The notes beneath the pieces are model-generated. The model searched no databases. It saw only the letters and a list, made by a program, of their open reading frames with translations, and had not been told where the DNA came from. Shown piece by piece: positions 25,717-33,887 of a DNA stretch of 44,519 nucleotides; position 1 is the stretch's first letter; the number at the start of each line of letters is the position of its first letter. The position numbers and the translations under genes were made by a program. The stretch comes from Aestuariibacter sp. GS-14. Lineage in GTDB: Bacteria > Pseudomonadota > Gammaproteobacteria > Enterobacterales > Alteromonadaceae. The DNA is taken from NCBI RefSeq assembly GCF_006494365.1, contig NZ_VHIP01000023.1:1-44519 (forward strand), read 5' to 3'.

Positions 25717-26412
25717 TCAATAATTTCGTTCAGCTTCAGGCCGAATAACCAATTCATGAATATGCGCGTTGGCTGTGCTACTCAGCATTGTCATAATCGC
25801 ATCGGCAACGTCTTTTGCGCTTAAGTATTCAGGGCGCGAGGCTTCGCGAAAATCCGTGTCCACACCACCGGGGTACACCGACAGCATTTTAATGTGCTGT
25901 TCGGCAAGTTCCTTGCGCATTACTTTAGTATAGGCATCCAATGCTGCTTTGCTCGCCGTGTACGCCGCGATGCCGGGATTCGAGAATAAACAAACCGTTG
26001 AGAGCACATTAATAATGGTGCCGCATCCCTGTTGTTTCATACCCGGTAACACCGCCTTTATACATTCAATCGGTGCATAACAGTTCACTTTCATCAGCCA
26101 GTCTAATTGCTCAATGGACGTTACATCGGCCTTCAACCGCACATTGTTCAGCCCTGCGCAGTTTATGAGTACATCTACCGCTCCGTTTGCGGCAATGGCA
26201 TTGTGGAAAAACGCAGTGCGGGCGCTCTCATCGGTAACACAAAATGCCTGGCTGTGTACGTTGTCAGTCGTATTCAGTAGTGCGAGTGTGCTATTGAGCT
26301 TATCAGCGCTTCTGCCGCACAAACTCAGACGATAGCCTTGTTCAGCAGCCAGCACCGCCAGCTCCCGGCCAATACCCGAAGACGCGCCGGTTAAAAGTAA
26401 GTGTTTGCTCAT
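25717..26412 (-). CDS. Short-chain dehydrogenase/reductase
   Basis: The 231-residue product is a classical SDR: cofactor loop TGASSGIG (8-15), NCAG at 84-87 in place of NNAG, catalytic Ser138, Tyr151 and Lys155 (YTASK), and PGGVDTDF after the active site. Arg34 in LCGRS suggests NADP(H) preference. The substrate cannot be told. It is divergent from the GT4/hydroxylase pair across a 192-base gap. Confidence 0.9.
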   Translation of the reverse strand: MSKHLLLTGASSGIGRELAVLAAEQGYRLSLCGRSADKLNSTLALLNTTDNVHSQAFCVTDESARTAFFHNAIAANGAVDVLINCAGLNNVRLKADVTSIEQLDWLMKVNCYAPIECIKAVLPGMKQQGCGTIINVLSTVCLFSNPGIAAYTASKAALDAYTKVMRKELAEQHIKMLSVYPGGVDTDFREASRPEYLSAKDVADAIMTMLSSTANAHIHELVIRPEAERNY

Positions 26413-26604
26413 AAATGGAATGGGATACGAGAATAATTCATCACAGTGTACTATTGATTCCCGTTTCCGTGTCCAGTTGTTTTCAGGCCAACTACAGGTA
26501 TGTGCGATAATTACTCGTTAGCCTGCTCTCAAAATAACAATGTTTAATTCAGCAATTCAAAAAGCAATGTTACTATCTGCATCATTGTAGTAAGGAACAC
26601 AATT

Positions 26605-27678
26605 ATGTCGGAAAAGGTACTTTCAATCGTTCCGCGAGGCTATTTACCTGCATTAACAGGCGGACTTGAAATTTGTGCCATGGAAACCATCGAGTTTTTC
26701 ATTGAGCAGGGATACCAGGGAGCGGTTGCAGCCAAATGTCCGCCAACCTTCTGGGCAACAGTAAAAAGCCGCATCGCCCGCAGATTCAAAGGGCCATTTT
26801 CGTTAACACACAAGGTAAAAAATCATCAGGTTTATACTGATTTTTGGCACCCTAATGCACTCAGTGTGTTAATCAACAAGCTAAACCCTGCGTTTCTTGT
26901 GTGTCATGTATCCATGTGCGATGACCTGTTACAAAAACTCATCGACATCAATTATCCAACGCTGTTTTATATTCACACGCGGGAAATATCCCCGCTGTTT
27001 GGCACATTGCCCCATAATCATCGTTTTGTATTTGCCTGCGAATCCTCTTTCATAAAAGCGCAGTTTCAACAGGTGAGCAACGCCCCCATCGACGTGATTC
27101 GCCCTATACTCCCGCCCGAGAAATTTCAAATATCCACATCGGGCGATGCCATTCTGGTGATTAATCCGCATCCCAAAAAAGGCGGCCGGTTAATTGCGGA
27201 AATTGCGCGCCTGATGCCCTACAGGTCGTTTTTAATTGTTGGAGGCTGGGCCAATACGCAGCAAGATCAGGAAGTGATTGACGTTGAGCAGGCATTGGAA
27301 AAACTACCCAATGTTCAGCGTGAAGCGCACGTTGATGATATGCGCACCGTGTTTTCAAGGGCACATTGTTTGTTAATGCCATGTGTAGTGGCAGAAGCGT
27401 ATGGGAGAACCGCCGCTGAAGCCTTAATTGCCGGCATCCCGGTAGTAGCTTCCGATCAGGGCGCATTGCCAGAAACCGTCGGTGATGGCGGCATTATTGT
27501 GGGCATTGACGCGCCTGTCGCTCGTTGGATTGAACAACTGGAAAATCTGTTTAACGACAACGACTTTTACCTTACCCTGTCGCAACGCGCTATCGCCACC
27601 TCACAGCAGGATGTGCGTCAGGCAACCTATATTCAGCAACAATTATTAGATCATGCAAAATACTTATCCGGAAAGTAA
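26605..27678 (+). CDS. Glycosyltransferase family 4
   Basis: The 357-residue product has a GT-B outline: VPRGYLPALTGGLEICAMET near the N-terminus, VINPHPKKGGRLIAEIARLM at the start of the second domain, and the donor-binding EAYGRTAAEALIAGIPVVAS followed by GALPETVG. AAGGAAC lies upstream. It overlaps the next gene, a sterol-desaturase-type hydroxylase, by 26 bases. It is away from the main exopolysaccharide locus and may modify a lipid or a separate glycan. Confidence 0.87.
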   Translation: MSEKVLSIVPRGYLPALTGGLEICAMETIEFFIEQGYQGAVAAKCPPTFWATVKSRIARRFKGPFSLTHKVKNHQVYTDFWHPNALSVLINKLNPAFLVCHVSMCDDLLQKLIDINYPTLFYIHTREISPLFGTLPHNHRFVFACESSFIKAQFQQVSNAPIDVIRPILPPEKFQISTSGDAILVINPHPKKGGRLIAEIARLMPYRSFLIVGGWANTQQDQEVIDVEQALEKLPNVQREAHVDDMRTVFSRAHCLLMPCVVAEAYGRTAAEALIAGIPVVASDQGALPETVGDGGIIVGIDAPVARWIEQLENLFNDNDFYLTLSQRAIATSQQDVRQATYIQQQLLDHAKYLSGK

Positions 27679-28687
27679 TACCGCCGACGGCAGCAGAAAA
27701 ACCTGGGCTATCGAGTCGAAGCTCGCCAATGGCCTTATTCTGCTTTTTTTGATTTTGGCATCGCTGGCCAGTATTGGTGTGGTAGTTAATCACTATTATC
27801 AACTTGCCCAAGCCAGTAACATCCCCTGGTATGGCATCAAGCAAATATACTGGCATATCCACCACGATGTGATTGTGCCCTTCGGCGCGGATCCTCAGCT
27901 TTACTTAGGTATACCGGCCCTGTTGTGTATACAGGCGATGTTTCCGGCAATTCGCTCCCAAAAACCGTTTAATACCGGCATTCTGGTAGATATGGTATGG
28001 GTATTTATTCACGGTTTTATGGTAACGGGGTTCGTGCTTATCGTCATTGCAGCCCTGAATCAGGCGTTAATGCCCTGGACCAGCAGCTTGAAAGTGGGCA
28101 TTTTCAGTAATGTACCCGCCTGGCTTGAGATTGTACTGGGGTACCTTGCGGTAGAGTTGGTTGGCTGGTTTAGCCACATGCTGCGCCACAAAGTGCGAGT
28201 GTTATGGGTGTTTCACGAGGTGCACCATTCGCAAAGCCAAATGAACCCGTTTACCTTGTTTCGGGTGCACCCTATGGATTATTTGTTCGCGGAGTTCATT
28301 ATCTTTCTGCCCGCCCTTCTGTTTGAGGAAACGCTGGGCATTGTGCTGAGTTATTTAATTATTTCGCGTTTACACGACGCATTAACCCATAGCAATATTC
28401 GCACTAACCTTGGGCCATTGCGGTATATATTTGTCACACCTCAATCGCACCGTGTACATCACTCGTCAGAAACCGAGTACTACGATATGAACTATGGCGT
28501 GACGCTTTGCGTATGGGATCGCTTGTTCGGTACCCACTCTCCGTCTGATTTTGTGTATCCGAAAACCGGGATCAACGACCCCGATTTTCCGGAAGAAAAA
28601 GGCAAACCCTGGTATACCCTTCCCTGGGTTATTACCCGACAGTTGTATTACCCGTTTGTAAAAGCAATACGGTTATACTGGCGTTAG
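27653..28687 (+). CDS. Sterol desaturase / fatty acid hydroxylase family membrane di-iron protein
   Basis: The 344-residue product has about five membrane helices and the three His boxes of this superfamily: HMLRH, HEVHH and HRVHH, plus a further His cluster at HDALTHSN. These bind two irons and hydroxylate or desaturate an alkyl chain with O2. The start overlaps the end of the GT4 gene, so the two are probably translated together. The stop codon lies within the terminator stem. Substrate unknown. Confidence 0.88.
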   Translation: MQNTYPESNTADGSRKTWAIESKLANGLILLFLILASLASIGVVVNHYYQLAQASNIPWYGIKQIYWHIHHDVIVPFGADPQLYLGIPALLCIQAMFPAIRSQKPFNTGILVDMVWVFIHGFMVTGFVLIVIAALNQALMPWTSSLKVGIFSNVPAWLEIVLGYLAVELVGWFSHMLRHKVRVLWVFHEVHHSQSQMNPFTLFRVHPMDYLFAEFIIFLPALLFEETLGIVLSYLIISRLHDALTHSNIRTNLGPLRYIFVTPQSHRVHHSSETEYYDMNYGVTLCVWDRLFGTHSPSDFVYPKTGINDPDFPEEKGKPWYTLPWVITRQLYYPFVKAIRLYWR

Positions 28688-28701
28688 CCCGCCAGTTTTT
28701 T
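28678..28701 (+). terminator. Rho-independent terminator overlapping the hydroxylase stop
   Basis: CTGGCG-TTAGCC-CGCCAG is followed by TTTTTT. The TAG stop of the hydroxylase gene lies in the loop region. Confidence 0.85.
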
Positions 28702-28702
28702 G

Positions 28703-30166
28703 TTATTTTGGTACCACCGTCACTACCACTCGTTTATAGCGAGTCAGAGCAGGCGTGCCCCTATCGGTTAACCGTAATATAAAATGCAGGGTTTCCGGTT
28801 TTGATACCTCTGGTGCGACTACCGCTACCCTCGCCATGTTTTCAGCACTTTGAATGGCAACAGGCGAAGCTGGCATACTGCCGGCCTCGGCATAGTTAAA
28901 CCAGTAAAATTCCATACTATCGCCATCGGGGTCCTGTGAATTACGGGCATCAAGGGAAAAATAATCACCACTTTTTACCTTCAGATGCTGTTCGTGACGA
29001 AGTCGCGGCTCAGGTGGATGATTCGCATGTGCATAATCGAACACAGTCCAGTCCATACGGGCGGCAAAATCGTTCTGAAAATCGTCGCGCCATCTCCACA
29101 ACGTTTCCCGGTAGCCGGAAAAGTGCTGTTCGCTGGCAGACACAGAACGGCCAAACTCGTTGCGCCTGGGCAGCAAAAACGTGTCGGTGGCATTTGTCCA
29201 GATTGGACGTGTTTCCTGTTCAATAGGAACACCGCCAGTAAACCCATCTGGGTCAGTGGCGTTTATATCCGGTATATAGTACTCGTACCGCCCGCCCCAC
29301 CCGCCAAAATTGGGCTGCTCCGGAACGTTTAAACCATTGCGTATTAAATTTAGCCAGGCTGGTGTATCCCCCTCCATACCGTAGGCAACATCCGGATATT
29401 GCTGTCCTAAAGGACCGTGATTTTGTTGTATATTGTTGGCAATCCAAGGATTACTCACAGAAGTGTTATCTATTCCTTCGATATACATATTCATGCCCAG
29501 CCAGGTAGCGGCACCGTAACCTCCCGGACTAACGATATAAAACAAATCCGGAAACGTTTTTCTGATCCACGCAGCAGAATCATCCTGATCGGAAATAGTG
29601 TAAACACGTAGCTTGCTAATCAATTGGGCTAGCTGTTGTGGGGATGTTTGCTGCTGTAAGGTATACAGCGCCTGAGCCAGCGTGTTGGCACCGCCCCACA
29701 CACTGATCCATAGTGGTCTGGAATCGTCTTTTTCAATTGCGTTTATCAGCAGCCTGGATCCCTCTGAATCTTTATTTTTACCAACGCCGTTCATGCCATA
29801 GATGGGCAGTCCGGCCCGCACTACGCTGCGCAGGTATTCAGCTGTCGGATAGCCAGGCTCATGCAGTAACAGGTTATTATGAACTTTGGCGTAAGCGTCT
29901 ATAATTTGATGAATGGTTTCAGGTGCAACCATCCCTTTCTGATGTACCGATGTGGTAGCAACCAGGCCCTCAACATCAAACTGATTTGAATACAGTAAAA
30001 ATCTCACCAGCGTCTGAGCATCATCAGGATCGGCTTCGATATCAGTTAGCACAAAGACACGATTTTTTATTTCAGGCTGTTGTTCTCCAAATGCATATGT
30101 GCAAAAAATCGCACTAACAATCACTATCAACACAGACTTAATAGCAGATACACAAATCAGTTTCAT
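28703..30166 (-). CDS. DUF1593 nucleoside-hydrolase-like secreted protein
   Basis: The start at 30166 is favoured by spacing to AAGGA; ATG 30178 is the alternative. After a signal peptide (ending YAFG-EQ) comes a nucleoside-hydrolase-type fold beginning RVFVLTDIEADPDDAQTLVR, with its Asp cluster, then WISVWGGANTLAQAL and YTISDQDDSAAWIR. The C-terminal about 100 residues form an Ig-like domain (YFSLDARNSQDPDGDSMEFY ... FILRLTDRG). DUF1593 proteins are often associated with polysaccharide breakdown; the reaction is not established. Single gene convergent with the hydroxylase. Confidence 0.85.
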   Translation of the reverse strand: MKLICVSAIKSVLIVIVSAIFCTYAFGEQQPEIKNRVFVLTDIEADPDDAQTLVRFLLYSNQFDVEGLVATTSVHQKGMVAPETIHQIIDAYAKVHNNLLLHEPGYPTAEYLRSVVRAGLPIYGMNGVGKNKDSEGSRLLINAIEKDDSRPLWISVWGGANTLAQALYTLQQQTSPQQLAQLISKLRVYTISDQDDSAAWIRKTFPDLFYIVSPGGYGAATWLGMNMYIEGIDNTSVSNPWIANNIQQNHGPLGQQYPDVAYGMEGDTPAWLNLIRNGLNVPEQPNFGGWGGRYEYYIPDINATDPDGFTGGVPIEQETRPIWTNATDTFLLPRRNEFGRSVSASEQHFSGYRETLWRWRDDFQNDFAARMDWTVFDYAHANHPPEPRLRHEQHLKVKSGDYFSLDARNSQDPDGDSMEFYWFNYAEAGSMPASPVAIQSAENMARVAVVAPEVSKPETLHFILRLTDRGTPALTRYKRVVVTVVPK

Positions 30167-30291
30167 ACGTAACAACATCCTTCTTCAGCAAGCTCACGAA
30201 ACAGAGTGTGTCTTAACCCGTGACTTTACTTTTATTGTTTTTAATTACGCATTTATTTTATTTTTCCACGCAAGCTGCCTCATGTCTTTAC

Positions 30292-31494
30292 CTACGTCTT
30301 GATTAAGCCAACGCGCTGTTTTTCCTGCCCGTTCAGTATTCTCCCTAACCAGGATTTCTTTACCAGAATCTCGTACAACAGAAGTCCGGTAAATAGGGTC
30401 CCTGAACACACCATGGTTAATTTAACACTCCAATGCAACGGTAGTTCAGATACCGCAATTTGCAGCGCGATAACCAGTGGCAAGTGGATAAGGTAAAGCC
30501 AGTATGACGCGTTCGCCAAATAGCTTATCCAGGCTTTAGGGGTGTTAAACAGCGCTTTACACACGCCAAGCGTAAGCGGGATCATCGACCACATGGTGAC
30601 GGCATAGGCGAACGCATATGCAGCTTTGTACCCTAAAAAATCCGGGTGGCCAGGTTGCGACTCGTAAGGTGCCAACAGAATTAATGCTGTGATACTCACA
30701 AGGGCAAATACAGCGTGTGACAGCGACAATTTGCTGTAAGACTGAAGTCCGAGGGAGTCTCGCTGAAAACTCCATCCCATCAGATAGCTCCCAAAATACA
30801 AACAAAACGTGGGCAAGTGCGGCACCAGCGATTTATCTGGCGTATCGATTCCCCAGTTATTCATCCACCACAAGCACAATACCGTCGGTAGCGCCATTAA
30901 TACGGGAGACCAGTGTGACACCGACATACTGCTCACCAGCTTGCTGCTCAACTTCACTACAATACCGTGAACTACGGGTATCCGAACCAAGCACATTCGC
31001 AGCGCAAGTGCACAAACGGTAAATAACATCAGGTAATACAAAAACCATAAGTGTGTACCCACCAGTAACCCATTTGGCAGACTGCCCAATGTTGCGATGC
31101 CTTCGTATATCGCCGTTACGGCATCCACATCACCGCGCAAACTCTGTGCACCGGCAATCCAACCACTTACCAGCAGCGGTCGTAACAAAAACCAGCCCGC
31201 GACAAAGGGCACACCCAGCCGGACAGCTCTGGATTGTAAAAAGGAAGGCATACTGGTTTTATTTAGTGTCATTCGGCTGAAATAACCAGCGATCAGAAAG
31301 AACAGCGCCATGCGAAAGGTATGGCTGACTAAAGCAAATGCGCTCACGAGATTGCTGGTAGAGACATCCATCACCGCCCAGCCAATGAATACCGGCATAA
31401 ATGACAAACTGGCATGAAAAACAATGCCAAGCAGTAATGCCAATGCACGGGTTGCATCCAAATAGTGAAGTCGTGTCGACGTGCCGGTATGCAT
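30292..31494 (-). CDS. Membrane acyltransferase (acyltransferase 3 / OpgC-like)
   Basis: The 400-residue product has about ten membrane helices and opens with LHYLDATRALALLLGIVFHA, the family signature with its active-site His. RMALFFLIAGYFSRM and an Arg-rich loop (LQSRAVRLGVPFV) follow. Such proteins move acyl groups onto glycans or lipids across the inner membrane. TTAGGAG precedes the ATG. It starts 28 bases after the CIA30-like gene, so both are likely transcribed from the ECF-type promoter at 32172-32200. Confidence 0.87.
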   Translation of the reverse strand: MHTGTSTRLHYLDATRALALLLGIVFHASLSFMPVFIGWAVMDVSTSNLVSAFALVSHTFRMALFFLIAGYFSRMTLNKTSMPSFLQSRAVRLGVPFVAGWFLLRPLLVSGWIAGAQSLRGDVDAVTAIYEGIATLGSLPNGLLVGTHLWFLYYLMLFTVCALALRMCLVRIPVVHGIVVKLSSKLVSSMSVSHWSPVLMALPTVLCLWWMNNWGIDTPDKSLVPHLPTFCLYFGSYLMGWSFQRDSLGLQSYSKLSLSHAVFALVSITALILLAPYESQPGHPDFLGYKAAYAFAYAVTMWSMIPLTLGVCKALFNTPKAWISYLANASYWLYLIHLPLVIALQIAVSELPLHWSVKLTMVCSGTLFTGLLLYEILVKKSWLGRILNGQEKQRVGLIKT

Positions 31495-31522
31495 AGCAGG
31501 CTCCTAATCAATACACATTGAA

Positions 31523-32116
31523 TTAATAAAAACGCACGTCATCAATTTCATAATCAAACGCGGCGGGCTGCAGGCTGTACGCCACAATACTCAGACTATT
31601 CAGGTTTGAGGTATTCAGCGGTGTTTGCTCCGACCATGCACGCTTCATTGATGTAAACGGTATAGTCACGTCGTGAAACTTGCCGTCGGCTTTCACTACA
31701 ATCGGCGCGGCATGGTAGTCAAAATTAGTGATATCCTGGCTGTTGGCTGACACGCTCAGGCTCCCCTGAGTAATCCGCACCCGCAGTTGTATGCCCTGGT
31801 ACACACTGGCATCAATAAATTTCCCCATTTCGGCCAGCGGCACAACGGTGCTCGACCAACCGGGCTGACCGCGAGGCGGGGTGATTGTGCCGGTAACCTG
31901 CATAATGCCGTTAGTCAGCGTGTGCTTGTCCTGGGTAGCGCCGCCCGCCATCGCATCATTAATGAACTGACGAGGCAGGCCATAACTGGTGTTGTCTGAT
32001 GCCGAAAAGTCATCAATCAAGGCAGCAGTTTGCGCACTGTGTGCCATCATACTGGCCGTCAGGGTGATGACTCCTGCCATCAACATCACGATTCGATTTC
32101 TGCTAATTGTTTTCAT
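31523..32116 (-). CDS. Exported CIA30-fold protein
   Basis: The start at 32116 (MKTISRN) is preferred because GGAG is eight bases upstream; ATG 32122 is too close. The 197-residue product has a signal peptide (ending MMAHSA-QT). A jelly-roll domain follows in the style of CIA30/carbohydrate-binding proteins: ALIDDFSASDN at the start, GIQLRVRITQGSLSVSAN, HDVTIPFTSMKRAW and LSIVAYSLQPAAFDYEIDDVRFY at the end. It may bind a glycan or lipid in the periplasm. It is the first gene of a pair with the acyltransferase and faces the ECF sigma gene. Confidence 0.82.
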   Translation of the reverse strand: MKTISRNRIVMLMAGVITLTASMMAHSAQTAALIDDFSASDNTSYGLPRQFINDAMAGGATQDKHTLTNGIMQVTGTITPPRGQPGWSSTVVPLAEMGKFIDASVYQGIQLRVRITQGSLSVSANSQDITNFDYHAAPIVVKADGKFHDVTIPFTSMKRAWSEQTPLNTSNLNSLSIVAYSLQPAAFDYEIDDVRFY

Positions 32117-32171
32117 TTCCATTGCTCCGGGTTTAAGGTAGTTATCACAGCAGGCAAGGGCCTGTTGTGTA

Positions 32172-32200
32172 TAAGTGCCAGCCAATCCGAAAAAGGTGAC
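32172..32200 (-). promoter_or_regulatory. Predicted ECF-type promoter for the CIA30-acyltransferase operon
   Basis: On the minus strand GTCACCTTTTT (32200-32190) is followed after nine bases by TGGCACTTA (32180-32172). The same two blocks with the same nine-base spacer occur in mirror image at 32223-32251. Block spacing of about 22 bases from -35 to -10 fits ECF promoters, and TGTCAC-type -35 boxes are known for some ECF groups. The start site would fall near 32166, about 50 bases before the CIA30-like ATG. Confidence 0.6.
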
Positions 32201-32221
32201 GAAAACTATTTTTTTATTTTT

Positions 32222-32251
32222 TGTCACCTTTTTGCCCCGATATGGCACTTA
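32222..32251 (+). promoter_or_regulatory. Predicted ECF-type promoter for the sigma factor gene (autoregulation)
   Basis: TGTCACCTTTTT (32222-32233), nine bases, then TGGCACTTA (32243-32251), the mirror copy of the minus-strand motif. A start site near 32257 would leave the ATG at 32259 without a leader, which favours the ATG at 32277 as the real start. The blocks could also be read as a single large operator dyad. Confidence 0.6.
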
Positions 32252-32276
32252 GTAAAAAATGGCCAGAGTTATAACT

Positions 32277-33887
32277 ATGTTTTCACAGCGCACCACCTTC
32301 GAACACAACAATGATGCATCCCTGGTAATGCTCTCTTTGGGCGGAAACCGCGATGCGTTTTGTCAAATAGTAAAGCGCTACCAAACACTACTTTGCAGCA
32401 TTGCGTATTCGGCCCTCGGCGATATAAAACACAGTGAAGACGTGGCGCAGGACACATTTGTGGAAGCCTGGAAGAAACTCGATACATTGCACAATCCGGA
32501 AAAGCTGAAATCCTGGTTGTGCGGCATTGTGCGTTTTAAGATCAGCCGTTTCAGACGTCAGCAACCAGCAAAAGAACAACTGGTAGAAGACACAGAAGCA
32601 CTGTCCGACATAGCAACATCCCCTACTGAACTGGAAACGCAGGTTATCTCAGCGCAGCACCACGCGCTGATGTGGCAGGCCCTGCACGCAATGGATGAAA
32701 CTTACCGGGAACCGCTGGTCCTGTTTTATCGCGAGCAGCAATCGGTAGAAACCGTGGCGGCTGAATTAGACTTGTCCACCGATACGGTTAAACAACGTCT
32801 TTCGCGTGGACGCAATCTGCTAAAACAAGCCATGAGCGATGTGGTTGAAGAGGCGCTCCAACACAGCAAGCCCGGCGCAGCCTTCACGGTATCAGTAATG
32901 ACCCTGATCAGTGGCATCTCCCCACCAGCCAAAGCCGCTCTGGTGGGCACGGGTTCTGCCAAACTTGGCAGTGTGTTTTCATTTACCACCCTGCTTACTT
33001 TTTTGGCGGTTTTTTCTGGTTTTATCAGTTCATTTTTAGGAGTGCGTGCAGGCCTGGATCAGTCTCGCACCCGCAACGAACGCAGATTAGTGTTTAAATC
33101 TGTCGCATTGTTTTTTTGCGTAACCGCGGTATATGTGGGAGGTATGTTTGGCTTGAAATACCTCGCGCTTCACAACCTTGCTTTCTCGCGGTTAATCACG
33201 GGTGTCGTTCAGATACTGGTATTGAGTTTTACTGCCGCTAACCTGTGGCTGGTGAGTTATATGTTTCAGGCCATGCGTACTCTGCGGGCCCATGAACGGA
33301 TTTTTCATCCTGAAGCCTTTACACATGAATCCGATACACCAGGTTCTGCACGACGTGAATATAAGAGTCGCTTGCGGTTGTTTGGCGTGCCGTTGATGCA
33401 TTTCCAGTTTGGCATGCCGGAACATAGTGATAGGGCTGCCTATGGCTGGTTTGCTGGCGGCAGCCACGCCTACGGACTCTTATTCGCCTGGGGCGGCGTC
33501 GCCATTGCGCCGGTAAGTGTCGGCATCGTTGCCATTGGCGGGTTTACCGTTGGCGCGGTGGGCATAGGTGTTATCAGCACAGGCACGGTTGCAATTGGAC
33601 TACTGGCATTTGGTGCATCTGCCATTGGCTATAAAGCCTATGCGTCACTGTCAGCGACGGGATGGGAGAGCGCCTTCAGCAATGGCGTATCACTGGCCCG
33701 TGACGCTGCTATCGGGCCAGTGGCTCAGGCCGCATATATCAATAACGAGCAGGCCGCTTCACTCACCAATCTGGCCGATTTTGGCCAGGTGTATTACTGG
33801 CTTCTGGCCGCAATCGCCTTATTGGTTATTGTGCCTGCCATTTGGCATGCCGCGCAGGTTCGCACGCGAATGAAGTTCCATCGTTAA
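32277..33887 (+). CDS. ECF sigma factor fused to a C-terminal membrane domain with glycine pentads
   Basis: The N-terminal 180 residues are a sigma-70 family ECF factor. Region 2 includes RDAFCQIVKRYQTLLCSIAY, HSEDVAQDTFVEAWKKLD and SWLCGIVRFKISRFRRQ. Region 4 has LVLFYREQQSVETVAAEL and STDTVKQRLSRGRNLLKQAM. About 350 further residues follow, with membrane helices (LLTFLAVFSGFISSFLGV; VALFFCVTAVYVGGMFGL; VVQILVLSFTAANLWLV; WLLAAIALLVIVPAIWHAA). Between them eight consecutive pentads end in Gly (PVSVG IVAIG GFTVG AVGIG VISTG and on; 33510-33629). No anti-sigma gene is adjacent, so the membrane part may itself hold or release the sigma part (inference). ATG 32259 is the alternative start. Its end overlaps the convergent amidohydrolase gene by four bases. 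Confidence 0.87.
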   Translation: MFSQRTTFEHNNDASLVMLSLGGNRDAFCQIVKRYQTLLCSIAYSALGDIKHSEDVAQDTFVEAWKKLDTLHNPEKLKSWLCGIVRFKISRFRRQQPAKEQLVEDTEALSDIATSPTELETQVISAQHHALMWQALHAMDETYREPLVLFYREQQSVETVAAELDLSTDTVKQRLSRGRNLLKQAMSDVVEEALQHSKPGAAFTVSVMTLISGISPPAKAALVGTGSAKLGSVFSFTTLLTFLAVFSGFISSFLGVRAGLDQSRTRNERRLVFKSVALFFCVTAVYVGGMFGLKYLALHNLAFSRLITGVVQILVLSFTAANLWLVSYMFQAMRTLRAHERIFHPEAFTHESDTPGSARREYKSRLRLFGVPLMHFQFGMPEHSDRAAYGWFAGGSHAYGLLFAWGGVAIAPVSVGIVAIGGFTVGAVGIGVISTGTVAIGLLAFGASAIGYKAYASLSATGWESAFSNGVSLARDAAIGPVAQAAYINNEQAASLTNLADFGQVYYWLLAAIALLVIVPAIWHAAQVRTRMKFHR

